Shown: one piece after another, positions 18,872-28,026 of the stretch
Position numbering within the stretch: the stretch's first letter is position 1
Layout of the letters: each line of letters opens with the position of its first letter
DNA from: Dysgonomonas sp. PH5-45
GTDB taxonomy: Bacteria; Bacteroidota; Bacteroidia; Bacteroidales; Dysgonomonadaceae
Reading direction: 5' to 3'
Length of the DNA stretch: 64,000 nucleotides
NCBI RefSeq assembly: GCF_029893235.1
Contig: NZ_JARXWE010000001.1
Location: 1 to 64,000 of the forward strand
Position numbers and translations under genes: made by a program
The notes under the pieces: generated by a model
What the model was told of the DNA's origin: nothing
Databases searched by the model: none
Seen by the model: only the letters and a program-made list of their open reading frames with translations

Positions 18872-18922
18872 CGGCTAAAGCCGACTAAAGTATAAGCGTC
18901 TAAAGACGGTGGTATTAACCAC
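18872..18922. repeat. Cluster of three short hairpins
   Basis: Three small perfect palindromes follow closely: CGGC-TAAA-GCCG (18872-18883), CGTC-TAAA-GACG (18897-18908) and GTGGT-ATTA-ACCAC (18909-18922). The first two share the CTAAAG centre. They look like a REP-type intergenic repeat; no T-run follows, so they are not ordinary terminators. Confidence 0.55.
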
Positions 18923-18987
18923 AACATTTGGAAAATAAAGTAGTATCCCTTTTTTATATTCCATCTATATCTCCTGCCCCATCTTAA

Positions 18988-19030
18988 ACAAAAAAAGGAC
19001 TGCAACCTTTTCTGGATAGCAGTCCCTTTT
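18988..19030 (-). terminator. Intrinsic terminator after the subtilisin-like gene
   Basis: GGACTGC (18997-19003) pairs with GCAGTCC (19019-19025). Read on the minus strand it is followed by a run of seven T. It lies 30 bp past the stop of the S8 peptidase gene. Confidence 0.85.
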
Positions 19031-19059
19031 AAATGGAATATTGAGAGTTTTTATTTATA

Positions 19060-20970
19060 CTATTCTACAATAACAATCTCTGTTTTGGTCGATGTTTTTC
19101 CGGTCAACTTCAACAAATAGGTTCCCGATTTGAACGGAGAAACATCAATCTGATTATGCCCCGCATCAAAAGATGTACTGTAAACCACTGACCCAAGAAG
19201 ATTGTACAGCTTACAGTCAACCACTTCGTCAACTTTAATATTTAATACACTTTTTGCAGGATTCGGATATACCCACGCAGATAAGCCCGCAGCTGTATCT
19301 TCATTGATAGACATCGGCCCCTCAAGATCTTTGCCTGTTACCACCAAAGTATAATCTTGCGGTGCAGCCAATTCTCCTTTATGCGAAACTGTAATCAAAT
19401 ATTTTCCCGATGGATTCTTTATATCAATCCGCTCGAAGTTATCCACATCGTTATCGCCTGTTGTCGCCGCATTGGCAGGATTATCCTTATCAAGTTTCCA
19501 AGGATAGTAAATATTACCGTTTTCATCTTCTACAACTACGTCAAGATCATTCACCAGCGATTTCACATCCCAATCTATAATCTGATCCTTGTTTTCCGGT
19601 CCTACGGGGTCTGTCCACGATATGGAAACTCTCATTGGTTCTTCGCTTTCTCTTACATATAGTGATTTAATGTACACATCACCATTTTTGAGTGTATTCT
19701 CTTCAATGACAGAGTTACTAATAAAAATAGAGCCACGTTGTTTATCGATAATCGCTTTTGCAGCATCCTCAAAGTTTGCCACACCCCAACCCATATCGTA
19801 ATCGGGACCATCGTTTACCCCGGCTTCGAGGGCTGTGTGTTGCAACACGCCCCGCACGGTGGCCGAATTCATATAGCTGCCGTACAGGTTATTGTGCAAC
19901 TCCTGAATCAATAATATGCCGGCTGTAACGGCAGGTGCAGCCATTGAAGTACCGCTCTGCACACCATAAGAATTATTATTGCTTGCCATTGTTGAATATA
20001 CATCCACTCCTTTGGCAACAAGGTTCGGTTTGATGCGTCCGTCGTCGGTAGGCCCCGGGCTACTGAATACGCCTAAAACAATCGTCTCGGGCGAATAATC
20101 CGTTATTCTTTCGATAGCCCCTACGGTAAGGGTATTTTTTGCAACAGCCGAACCCGACAGTATTTCATATCCGTTCTTATTAGGATTCAGTTTTTTCCAA
20201 TCCTCTCTGAAATTTCCAATTGAATTTACTAACTGATATTTAGGATAAGTATAGCTCAGATTGTCCCATTGGGAAGCAATCTTATTGTAAGCCCCAAATT
20301 CCCACTCTTTATCGCCTGACAGAAGAGAGTTATAAGAGTGGTTAGAAACCAGATAGCCTTTGCGTGCAAATATCCCCATTTCTACTATATCGTTTGTCCA
20401 CTCATAGGCATGCACTTTCGATTTGGGAGCCAGCCCTCGCGCCTCGATGTTTGCTCCTTTTGCGGTAACCGTTCCTACAACATGGGTAGAGTGCCAAAGA
20501 ATAGTACCTGCAATTCCATCGCCAAAAACTATTTTTGAGCCATCAGTTCCTTTAAATTCGGTATGAGTGCCCAGCACTTTTCCACCATCCCAAACTCCGG
20601 CAATCATATTTTGGCCTTCCAAGTCCAGCCCTAAACTACCACCTTGGTACAACGCCGAGGTACGAATTGTTGATGCAGAAGTAAGGTTTGAAGTTGTATA
20701 ATAGACAGGACTTCCATCAGTATCCACGTCTACCAACTGAATATACGCTCCGTTTTTTGTAGCTCCCGACCGCAGTATTCCGGGATTTTTACTAATAAAA
20801 CCGTTCAGCCGCTCTTCGCGTGCCTTGCTTTCGGCTTCAAGTTCTTTTATAAGGGTTTCAGACTTAGTCTGATTGTACCCGTCAACAATTTTTTTTCTTT
20901 CCTCCGGCGTTTGCCCATTAGATGAAATGAACAATGCCAAAAAGAACAATAACGTAAAACTTTTTTTCAT
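19060..20970 (-). CDS. Secreted S8 subtilisin-like serine peptidase with T9SS sorting domain
   Basis: The 636-residue precursor has a signal peptide (SFTLLFFLALFISSNGQ), a short pro-region and an S8 catalytic domain. The triad is visible as Asp128 (GVWDGG), His160 (HSTHVVGT, with Ser in place of the usual Gly) and Ser342 (SGTSMAAPA). A beta-sandwich region follows (about 430-545), then a C-terminal type IX sorting domain (VYPNPAKSVLNIKV ... GTYLLKLTGK). It should be exported by the Sec system and then T9SS to the surface or medium, where it would cleave proteins. It stands alone between a terminator and the wbqC-like gene of the next operon. The family and secretion route are clear; the substrate is not. 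Confidence 0.92.
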   Translation of the reverse strand: MKKSFTLLFFLALFISSNGQTPEERKKIVDGYNQTKSETLIKELEAESKAREERLNGFISKNPGILRSGATKNGAYIQLVDVDTDGSPVYYTTSNLTSASTIRTSALYQGGSLGLDLEGQNMIAGVWDGGKVLGTHTEFKGTDGSKIVFGDGIAGTILWHSTHVVGTVTAKGANIEARGLAPKSKVHAYEWTNDIVEMGIFARKGYLVSNHSYNSLLSGDKEWEFGAYNKIASQWDNLSYTYPKYQLVNSIGNFREDWKKLNPNKNGYEILSGSAVAKNTLTVGAIERITDYSPETIVLGVFSSPGPTDDGRIKPNLVAKGVDVYSTMASNNNSYGVQSGTSMAAPAVTAGILLIQELHNNLYGSYMNSATVRGVLQHTALEAGVNDGPDYDMGWGVANFEDAAKAIIDKQRGSIFISNSVIEENTLKNGDVYIKSLYVRESEEPMRVSISWTDPVGPENKDQIIDWDVKSLVNDLDVVVEDENGNIYYPWKLDKDNPANAATTGDNDVDNFERIDIKNPSGKYLITVSHKGELAAPQDYTLVVTGKDLEGPMSINEDTAAGLSAWVYPNPAKSVLNIKVDEVVDCKLYNLLGSVVYSTSFDAGHNQIDVSPFKSGTYLLKLTGKTSTKTEIVIVE

Positions 20971-21082
20971 TTTGTAACACTATTAAATAATAACCAGTAA
21001 GATTTTTTCAGTTCTCGGTAATCGTAAAGATATAATATTTCGGAAATCTATTTACAAATGATATCAGTACTTAACGATTTTT

Positions 21083-21724
21083 TTATTTCTGACAGCATTC
21101 AGACAATATTAACAAACTTTCGTTTCCCATATTAAACAACAAATCCACAATGCTCAGATTGGGCACAAAGCCAAATCGTTGTTCAAAAACCTGATAATAA
21201 GGCACTGAGGCAAAACCAGGGTCGGCTATTTCCCATTTTTTCTTGGGATGAATAGCCGAACGGAAATCGTATTCATCGCAAAAAAAAGATTCTTTGTACG
21301 AATCGGTGTAACTGACCAAAGGCGTCTTATCAAAACCTATCAAAGAGGAAATCAATGAGTGCAGTTCGTCGTTGAAATCGATAAGAAAAGTATATTTTTT
21401 CTCATATAATGGCTGAAAATCGTCACGATAGTACTCAAAAAAAGGAGTGGAATTGTATGCCGAAACGAGTGCATTCCAATGTATATGCCGCCAATTTCCA
21501 TGATCGGCAATGCGGATATCCTTTGTATGGCTTTTCTGCGTTTGCGGATGCTCTACCGGTATAGACAGAGCGATAGGCCCATTGGCCGACAAGATAGTAC
21601 ACCGGTTACGATAAGTTTGCTTTTCGTAATTATCGTACCGCTCAATCCATACTTTGTCTGCACAAAGCATTTTTGAATAATACTGAATGGGAGCTAAATA
21701 AGCAGTAGATAACCAAATATCCAT
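21083..21724 (-). CDS. WbqC-like family protein
   Basis: This is a 213-residue cytosolic protein of the WbqC-like family (STAYLAPIQYYSKM at the start, then WIERYDNYEKQTYRNRC, LSIPVEH and HWNALVSAYNSTPFFEYY). Members occur in O-antigen loci and as lone housekeeping-like genes in Bacteroidota; the biochemical role is not established. I use the ATG at 21724 rather than the GTG at 21733 because the family usually begins a few residues before the STAYL motif. It is the last gene of the dapB - lepB - lepB-like - wbqC-like run, 16 bp after its neighbour. Confidence 0.85.
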   Translation of the reverse strand: MDIWLSTAYLAPIQYYSKMLCADKVWIERYDNYEKQTYRNRCTILSANGPIALSIPVEHPQTQKSHTKDIRIADHGNWRHIHWNALVSAYNSTPFFEYYRDDFQPLYEKKYTFLIDFNDELHSLISSLIGFDKTPLVSYTDSYKESFFCDEYDFRSAIHPKKKWEIADPGFASVPYYQVFEQRFGFVPNLSIVDLLFNMGNESLLILSECCQK

Positions 21725-21740
21725 TTTCAACACAAAAAAA

Positions 21741-22727
21741 TTACTTTACTGACGAGAATATGCGCGACCACCGCACCCCCGACTCTGCGGAACTATACCA
21801 AACGAACGACGCCCTGCCTATTATATCCCTTTCCGATATAAAGCCTACGTAACGCGAGTCGACCGATTCATCGACATTATCGGACAGAAACCAATAATAA
21901 TCGTTCCGGAAGATATAGCTATCAACAGGTTTTCCGTTACAATAAAACTTTGATTTCAGAAATATAAATTCCTGCCCTTGTTCGTCCAGAATCAGTTTTT
22001 TGTACAGAGGAATGGTTTGTTCGTTCAGTTCTATTTTCATTCCTTTTTTAGGAACAAGTACTTTATAGTTGGAGGCATCTTTTTCCGCAATCTGAAGCTG
22101 CATAGTGTCAGGCAGATTTTTATTAATCAGAAAAGACTCATATCGGTTTAAGGAAGCATAAACAAGCGAATCACTCTCGTTCAAATTACGCAAAGGTATA
22201 TCCAAATGGCGGGCAAGGCTACGAACGGTATCGAGTAAAACATCCGGGAAACGGAACTGCATCAGAAAATCGGGCGAAGTTACATACTGTTTGCCATTGA
22301 TCAGATACGCGAATCCATCCACAAAAACCGTATCGCCCGGCGATGCCACACAACGGCTGATACATACGCTGCGTTTGTCGAGGGGTTTATCTGTTTCCAA
22401 CGGGTTGTTAAAAACTACAATGTCGTTACGCTCTACTTGCGATGCAAACAAACGATTGTAACCAAACTGAACAGCATCCGAATACGTGCGTAAACCGGCA
22501 ATAGAATCGAATACAAACGGAATGGAAAGTAAAGTAACGGGCATCCGTATGCCGTATGCCGTTTTGTTCACCAAAACCCTGTCACCCTTTAGCAATGAGG
22601 TTTCCATTTGTATCGATGAAACCGAATAAGAGGCAATAAAAAAAGTACGTATAACAAGGATAACGAGCAAGGCTATGACAAACACCTTGCTCCAATATTT
22701 AAACATATCCTTATACTTTTCTGTCAT
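21741..22727 (-). CDS. Signal peptidase I homologue lacking both catalytic residues
   Basis: This is a 328-residue S26-family protein with one N-terminal membrane segment (VFVIALLVILVIRTFFIA). It shares the family boxes with the paralogue just upstream: GDRVLVNKTAYG, NDIVVFNNP, RCVASPGDTVFVDG and the box-E-like DNVDESVDSRYVG. The catalytic serine position (Ser106 in the paralogue's PSSSL) is Gln40 here (SSIQM). The general-base lysine position (Lys227 in VKRCMGLPG) is Ser124 (ISRCVASPG). Both codons were read from the DNA (CAA and AGC). The fold should be kept but peptidase activity lost. It starts 14 bp after lepB and is probably co-expressed; a regulatory or partner role is possible. Confidence 0.85.
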   Translation of the reverse strand: MTEKYKDMFKYWSKVFVIALLVILVIRTFFIASYSVSSIQMETSLLKGDRVLVNKTAYGIRMPVTLLSIPFVFDSIAGLRTYSDAVQFGYNRLFASQVERNDIVVFNNPLETDKPLDKRSVCISRCVASPGDTVFVDGFAYLINGKQYVTSPDFLMQFRFPDVLLDTVRSLARHLDIPLRNLNESDSLVYASLNRYESFLINKNLPDTMQLQIAEKDASNYKVLVPKKGMKIELNEQTIPLYKKLILDEQGQEFIFLKSKFYCNGKPVDSYIFRNDYYWFLSDNVDESVDSRYVGFISERDIIGRASFVWYSSAESGVRWSRIFSSVK

Positions 22728-22741
22728 CTACACATGTGTTT

Positions 22742-24232
22742 TTAGTCTTTTTCGGCACTCGTAAAGAGTCGATCCCAACGGATAGAACCCTTGTCTTTAT
22801 CAATCGACAGCCAGATGAACAGGGGTTTACCCACTATATGGTCTTCGGGAACGAAGCCCCATGCACGCGAGTCGGCCGAGTTGTCACGGTTATCGCCCAT
22901 CATAAAGTAATAGTCGAGTTTAAAGGTGTATGAGTCGGCTTGCTGCCCGTTGATATAAACTTTTCCGCCTTCGTATCTGAAATCGTTGCCTTCATAATTT
23001 TTTATACAACGCTCGTAGGCTGCTACCTTATAGTCTACGTTCTTGTCGAATCTGAGGGTTACACCCCGTTTCGGAATCCAGATGGCGGGATAGTCGCCGT
23101 ATTCGGCTTTCAGATTATAGTTGATAGGATACAAAAAGACGGGAGCTTCCTGATAATATTTCTGACCATTGAGCACACCCATTCTTTTCATGAAATCGCT
23201 GCTTTTGATAACAGTCCAAACATATGGTTTTTGTTTCAGCTTATCAATCATATCTGGTGTAAGGAACACTGTGGAATATAATATTCCTGCCTTTCCATCC
23301 ACCATTTTAAGGCCTAATGCTTCGATGGCATGAGGGGCAAACTGCCCTAAATCGTCAGGAGTACTGCTTATCCGGGATCTGTCTTCGTTTGTTATCCCCA
23401 ATTCGTCTAACAGAGCCGGAGAGAAATACGTTCCGTCGGTCTGTACATAATACATATGCTGAACGTTCTTGGGTGCTTTTTGGGCTTTTCCGTTGATGAA
23501 AACGGTGTCGTTTCTCAAAGAAATCACTTCGCCGGGCAGGCCCATGCAACGCTTCACATAATTTTCGCGGCGATCGGCAGGACGATAAACAATATCGCCA
23601 AACAATGCTTTGTTACTCCAAACGGCATCCCTTCCGTTTTCTTTACAAAGGGCATAATAATCGGCATTTTGCATCTTAAGGGCAACCGTATCGCCCGAAG
23701 GGTAGTTGAACACCACGATATCGCCGCGTTTTATCTGCCCTGTTCCCGCAAGGCGTTTATAGTCGGCATGGGGTTTTTCGAGATACGATTTACAATCAAG
23801 AATAGGCAGCGTATGCTGAACCAAAGGAAAAGACAACGGAGTCATTGGCGGACGTCCGCCATAGCTCACCTTGCTCACACACAGAAAGTCGCCCACGAGG
23901 AGCGATTTTTCGAGCGAAGAAGATGGTATCTGGTAATTCTGAAAAACATAGTTAGTAACAAAATAAGCAGCAACCAAAGCAAAGAGTATGGCATCCACCC
24001 ATTCTGTTATACTTCTGATTGTCTTATTTTTAGACTGTTTCCAGAATCCCCAGGGGATATATTTTGTAATATAACTGTCAAAAAACACAAGGCAAAAAAT
24101 CAGCATCCATGTGTAACCTGTCCATACAACAAACGAAACACATATCACAAACATCAGAATCCATTTTATCCATTGTTTGCGGGGGGCAGACTTAATCCTA
24201 TCGGTTAGCGACCTTTTTTTATTTTCCTCCAT
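22742..24232 (-). CDS. lepB: Signal peptidase I
   Basis: This membrane-bound serine peptidase cuts signal peptides from exported proteins. The 496-residue protein is long for the family because of inserts between the boxes. Two hydrophobic segments lie near 22-50 and a third near 80-98, just before the catalytic serine. Box B is PSSSLEKS with Ser106 as nucleophile. Lys227 in YVKRCMGLPGE is the general base. The substrate-binding box E is GDNRDNSADSRAWG. It sits between dapB and a catalytically dead paralogue, all leftward with short gaps, so one transcript is likely. The gene order dapB - lepB - lepB-like - wbqC-like is, as far as I recall, frequent in Bacteroidales. Confidence 0.93.
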   Translation of the reverse strand: MEENKKRSLTDRIKSAPRKQWIKWILMFVICVSFVVWTGYTWMLIFCLVFFDSYITKYIPWGFWKQSKNKTIRSITEWVDAILFALVAAYFVTNYVFQNYQIPSSSLEKSLLVGDFLCVSKVSYGGRPPMTPLSFPLVQHTLPILDCKSYLEKPHADYKRLAGTGQIKRGDIVVFNYPSGDTVALKMQNADYYALCKENGRDAVWSNKALFGDIVYRPADRRENYVKRCMGLPGEVISLRNDTVFINGKAQKAPKNVQHMYYVQTDGTYFSPALLDELGITNEDRSRISSTPDDLGQFAPHAIEALGLKMVDGKAGILYSTVFLTPDMIDKLKQKPYVWTVIKSSDFMKRMGVLNGQKYYQEAPVFLYPINYNLKAEYGDYPAIWIPKRGVTLRFDKNVDYKVAAYERCIKNYEGNDFRYEGGKVYINGQQADSYTFKLDYYFMMGDNRDNSADSRAWGFVPEDHIVGKPLFIWLSIDKDKGSIRWDRLFTSAEKD

Positions 24233-24281
24233 ATTCTAATTTAGCTTATATTCTTAATTTTTTCTTTTCTATGCGTAATAC

Positions 24282-24998
24282 TCAAAATTTAAGCATGTCT
24301 TTCATTCCCAGAAAACCCTTTTTGTTGTATGCGAACTCGGCTGCCATTACAGCTCCCAAAGCGAGGCCTTCGCGGTTTTTGGCATCGTGTTTTATACTTA
24401 TCGTATCGACTGCCGACTCGTAAACCACCTCGTGCATGCCCGGCACTTCGTCTTGGCGAACACAATGAATAGCTATATCGGTAGGCAAAGACTCTTTCTC
24501 CAAGCACCAAGCGGTTTTGCGCTCTACGTTTTCTGTTATTCCCTCGGCAAGGGTTATAGCTGTTCCGCTGGGAGCATCAAGTTTGTGAATGTGGTGCACT
24601 TCCTCCATACGGACATTATATTCGGGAAACCGATTCATCACCCGCGCCAGATGTTCGTTCAAAGCAAAAAACAAGTTTACCCCCAAACTGAAATTCGAGG
24701 CATAGAAAAATGTATGCCCTCCCTCCTTGCAAGCGGCTTTCACCTCATCGAGATGTTCCAGCCAGCCTGTTGTACCCGAAACCACGGGAACATTCGCCTC
24801 AAAACATTTTTTGTAATTACGGGGCGCGCTTTCGGGGGTTGTAAACTCTATGGCTACATCGCTGTCTCTGAAGACCGGCGAATCGAAATCAGCCTTATTA
24901 TGTTCGTCTATAATGACCGAAACGGTATGACCTCTTTCTTTTGCTATCCTTTCGATGGTTTTACCCATTTTTCCGTAGCCGATAAGTGCAATCTTCAT
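24282..24998 (-). CDS. dapB: 4-hydroxy-tetrahydrodipicolinate reductase
   Basis: DapB reduces the cyclic intermediate of the diaminopimelate/lysine pathway using NAD(P)H and so supplies peptidoglycan cross-links. The 238-residue protein begins with a Rossmann motif (ALIGYGKMGKTIE). It shows SGTTGW for nucleotide binding and the substrate/catalytic segment EVHHIHKLDAPSGTA. The C-terminal part carries HDAKNREGLALGAVMAA. I choose the ATG at 24998; the TTG two codons earlier is less likely. It is the first gene of the run with lepB, 49 bp ahead of it. A TACATTTG promoter-like element lies about 35 bp upstream. Confidence 0.95.
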   Translation of the reverse strand: MKIALIGYGKMGKTIERIAKERGHTVSVIIDEHNKADFDSPVFRDSDVAIEFTTPESAPRNYKKCFEANVPVVSGTTGWLEHLDEVKAACKEGGHTFFYASNFSLGVNLFFALNEHLARVMNRFPEYNVRMEEVHHIHKLDAPSGTAITLAEGITENVERKTAWCLEKESLPTDIAIHCVRQDEVPGMHEVVYESAVDTISIKHDAKNREGLALGAVMAAEFAYNKKGFLGMKDMLKF

Positions 24999-25031
24999 AA
25001 TCAATTATCTAAGCGTGTATTCTCAATTTTG

Positions 25032-25039
25032 CAAATGTA
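25032..25039 (-). promoter_or_regulatory. Candidate -7 element for dapB operon
   Basis: TACATTTG on the minus strand matches TAnnTTTG and lies 34 bp before the dapB start. I see no clear -33 TTG at the right distance, so the call is moderate. Confidence 0.45.
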
Positions 25040-25266
25040 AATAAAAAACACGAATACAGACCCATTGCCCCACTTCGTGCAAAAAATATTAACATCAATT
25101 TTGAAGCCCTCCTACCCTATCAGCACAGCGCATCGCCCCTCTCAATACAGTAAAGAGAAGAGATGTTCACCACCCAACAGCAAAAACGGAGTACAATTAT
25201 CCGTCCTTAGCATACTATAATACATTATACAGCAATGCAAATATTTTTGCCGTATGGTTGTTTGCC

Positions 25267-25650
25267 TTAGTGTTCTTGAGGCGTTTTCTTGTTTTCCTTA
25301 TTTTCTTTGTATAGGTTTATCAACTCACCCAAAGTAATTTTAAGGGCATTCATTGTTGTGAAAAAATCGGGAACCTGATTCTCGTAAAACGATTTTTTCA
25401 TCCTTCCCAAAGCATTGTTGTACGACTCTTCTTTCACAAACATCCCTATTCCCCGTTTCGAAGAAATTACATTTTCGGTTTGTAGAATTTCGAGCGAACG
25501 CATCAAGGTATTATGATTCACATCAAAGTCTTTGGCAAGCTCTTTCACTGTTGGAATTTTTGTTCCGGAAGTCCATTCCTTAAAAATAATTTTAAAAGAA
25601 ATAGCATCTGCTATCTGTAAATAAATTGGTTTATTTTTATGATATTCCAT
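25267..25650 (-). CDS. GntR-family (YtrA-like) transcriptional regulator
   Basis: This is a 127-residue cytosolic regulator. I start it at the ATG at 25650 because the winged-helix GntR domain begins there (NKPIYLQIADAI ... WTSGTKIPTVKELAKDFDVN, then NTLMRSLEILQ and GIGMFV). After the DNA-binding domain comes only a short helical tail (about 50 residues), as in YtrA-type regulators that often control transporter genes. Here no ABC transporter lies beside it, so its target is unknown. A good promoter match overlaps positions 40-70 bp upstream. It is a single gene divergent from mnmG. Confidence 0.88.
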   Translation of the reverse strand: MEYHKNKPIYLQIADAISFKIIFKEWTSGTKIPTVKELAKDFDVNHNTLMRSLEILQTENVISSKRGIGMFVKEESYNNALGRMKKSFYENQVPDFFTTMNALKITLGELINLYKENKENKKTPQEH

Positions 25651-25689
25651 AAATCTCTCAGAGTAAATGTAGTTATGTAAAATACGACA

Positions 25690-25720
25690 CAAATATATAC
25701 ACTACTATTCTATAATACAA
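25690..25720 (-). promoter_or_regulatory. Promoter for the GntR regulator
   Basis: The minus strand has TTG (25720-25718), a 20-bp spacer and TATATTTG (25697-25690), a full match to the Bacteroidota -33/-7 pattern, 40 bp before the start codon. Confidence 0.6.
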
Positions 25721-26012
25721 TATTTATTGAACTATTTTTAATAAATAACATGTATATATGACATACACTATTTTTTTAAATATAAAATATTTATATAGAT
25801 ATAGTATTATAGATAAGAAGTTTTATTGAAATAAATTAACGTATTTGTTATTAAAATGAAGCTCCAACATATTTATAGGCTTTTGAAGCATCAACAAGGT
25901 GCAAAAATCGGTTTTAAGAAAACAGAAAGTTTTCCAAAAATTTTATTATTAAAAAATAAATAAGGATTAGTTTTGCCAAAAAAGCAAAAGTTTATTTCAT
26001 AAAAACAGCGGA
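25721..26012. other. AT-rich divergent spacer
   Basis: This stretch between the GntR and mnmG promoters is almost entirely A/T with no reading frame or stable hairpin. Such DNA would be easily melted or bent, but no specific element is seen. Confidence 0.4.
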
Positions 26013-26045
26013 TTGTTCCGTTACTGTATAAAAATAGTAACTTTG
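26013..26045 (+). promoter_or_regulatory. Candidate promoter for mnmG
   Basis: TTG at 26013-26015, a 22-bp spacer and TAACTTTG at 26038-26045 approximate the Bacteroidota promoter, 40 bp before the mnmG start. Confidence 0.5.
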
Positions 26046-26084
26046 TAGAAAGATAATTTATATTTTAGAGAACTATACTGCAGA

Positions 26085-27959
26085 ATGAATTTCAGATACG
26101 ATGTAATAATTGTCGGGGCTGGCCATGCCGGATGCGAGGCCGCTAATGCCGCAGCAAAGATGGGTTCAAAAACCCTTCTTATCACAATGGACATGAACAA
26201 AATTGCCCAAATGAGCTGCAATCCGGCTGTTGGAGGCATAGCGAAAGGACAAATTGTACGCGAAATAGACGCTTTAGGCGGACAAATGGGAATCGTGACC
26301 GACAAAACGGCTATACAGTTCCGTATGCTGAACAAATCGAAAGGGCCAGCAATGTGGAGTCCCAGAGCACAGAGCGACCGTGCCCAATTCATTCTAAAAT
26401 GGAAAGAAATACTCGAAAACACCGACAATTTATTCATCTGGCAAGATACAGTTACTTCACTTATAATAAATAACGATACAGTAGAAGGGGTTAAAACAGC
26501 GATGGGAGTTACATTCCACGCCAAATCGGTGGTTTTAACCAACGGAACATTCTTTAATGGACTGATGCACATAGGGAAAACTCAGTTTGCAGGCGGGCGC
26601 TTATCCGAACCGGCTTCGTACGGGATCAGCGAACAACTGCAGGAATCCGGATTCAAAGTAGACCGGATGAAAACGGGAACTCCGGCACGAATTGACGGTC
26701 GAACCGTAGATTTTGGGCTTATGGAAGAGCAAAAAGGAGACAACGATTTCCATAAATTCTCGTATCTCGACTTTGCGCCACGAAACCTGAAACAACTCAG
26801 TTGTTGGATTTGCTATACCAACGAAGAGGTTCACGATAAACTTCGCGAAGGATTGTCCGAATCGCCCCTTTACAACGGGCAAATACAAAGTATTGGCCCT
26901 CGGTACTGCCCCAGTATAGAAACAAAAATTGTGACTTTTGCCGATAAAACAGCACATCAACTTTTTCTTGAACCCGAAGGAGAGAACACGCAGGAGTATT
27001 ATCTTAATGGTTTTTCATCATCCCTCCCACTGAATATCCAGATAGAAGCCCTGCGAACTATTCCCGCTTTCCGCAACCTGCACATATATCGCCCGGGATA
27101 CGCAATAGAATATGATTTTTTTGATCCCACACAGTTAAAGCACACGTTAGAAACAAAACTTATCAAAAACCTATTCTTTGCGGGGCAAATAAATGGGACA
27201 ACAGGTTACGAAGAAGCCGCAGGTCAAGGGTTAGTGGCAGGGGTAAACGCACACATCAACGTACATGGCGGCAATGAATTCACTCTGAAACGCAACGAAG
27301 CATACATCGGCGTTCTTATAGACGACTTAGTAACCAAAGGCGTTGACGAACCCTACCGCATGTTTACATCGCGTGCCGAATACAGAATACTCCTCCGGCA
27401 AGATGATGCCGATAGCCGCCTCACCCCAAAAGGATATGAATTGGGATTAGCCACAGAAGAAAGAAAAAATTTGTTGGAAGAAAAAACCTGCGAAGTTGAG
27501 CGAATACTCGACTTCGCGGCTAATTACTCTTTAAAGCCCGAATATATCAATTCTGTTTTAGATAAATTGGGGACGAGTCCCCTTAAACAAAAAACAAAAC
27601 TAAAAGACATAATTACCCGTCCGCAAATCACGATAGCCAACATTTGCGATGCTATACCCGCTTTCAGAGAAGAGATAGAAAAAATACCCAACAGAAGAGA
27701 CGAGATAATTGAAGCCACCGAAATAAAAATAAAATACGACGGATACATCCGGCGGGAACAATTGATTGCCGAAAAAATAACCCGTCTCGAAAATATTCGC
27801 ATAAAAGACAAGTTCGATTACAACAACATTCTATCGCTATCTACCGAGGCAAGACAAAAGCTCAACAAGATAAATCCCGAAACAATTGCACAAGCAAGTC
27901 GCATCCCGGGGATTTCTCCAAACGACATATCTATACTATTGGTTCTCTTGGGGCGTTAA
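26085..27959 (+). CDS. mnmG: tRNA uridine-34 carboxymethylaminomethyl synthesis enzyme MnmG (GidA)
   Basis: With MnmE this FAD enzyme makes the cmnm5 modification at the wobble uridine of several tRNAs. The 624 residues match the usual family length. The FAD-binding VGAGHAGCEAA is at 10-20. The family signatures GGIAKGQIVREIDALGG, GPAMWSPRAQSDR and CYTNEEVHDKLREGL follow, then FAGQINGTTGYEEAAGQG with the invariant glycines. The C-terminal helical domain ends SRIPGISPNDISILLVLL. A parS-like sequence begins at the base after its stop codon, and apt and uvrC follow in the same direction. Confidence 0.97.
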   Translation: MNFRYDVIIVGAGHAGCEAANAAAKMGSKTLLITMDMNKIAQMSCNPAVGGIAKGQIVREIDALGGQMGIVTDKTAIQFRMLNKSKGPAMWSPRAQSDRAQFILKWKEILENTDNLFIWQDTVTSLIINNDTVEGVKTAMGVTFHAKSVVLTNGTFFNGLMHIGKTQFAGGRLSEPASYGISEQLQESGFKVDRMKTGTPARIDGRTVDFGLMEEQKGDNDFHKFSYLDFAPRNLKQLSCWICYTNEEVHDKLREGLSESPLYNGQIQSIGPRYCPSIETKIVTFADKTAHQLFLEPEGENTQEYYLNGFSSSLPLNIQIEALRTIPAFRNLHIYRPGYAIEYDFFDPTQLKHTLETKLIKNLFFAGQINGTTGYEEAAGQGLVAGVNAHINVHGGNEFTLKRNEAYIGVLIDDLVTKGVDEPYRMFTSRAEYRILLRQDDADSRLTPKGYELGLATEERKNLLEEKTCEVERILDFAANYSLKPEYINSVLDKLGTSPLKQKTKLKDIITRPQITIANICDAIPAFREEIEKIPNRRDEIIEATEIKIKYDGYIRREQLIAEKITRLENIRIKDKFDYNNILSLSTEARQKLNKINPETIAQASRIPGISPNDISILLVLLGR

Positions 27960-27975
27960 TGTTTCACGTGGAACA
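27960..27975. promoter_or_regulatory. parS-like centromere site
   Basis: TGTTTCACGTGGAACA starts on the base after the mnmG stop codon. Its reverse complement is TGTTCCACGTGAAACA, which fits the well-conserved parS consensus TGTTNCACGTGAAACA at every position. ParB/Spo0J binds such sites to organise the origin region. Sites cluster near oriC in most bacteria. Confidence 0.8.
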
Positions 27976-28026
27976 AAAAACATAAATCACTGAACAGCAA
28001 GACATAAAAAAACAAAACATAAAAAA

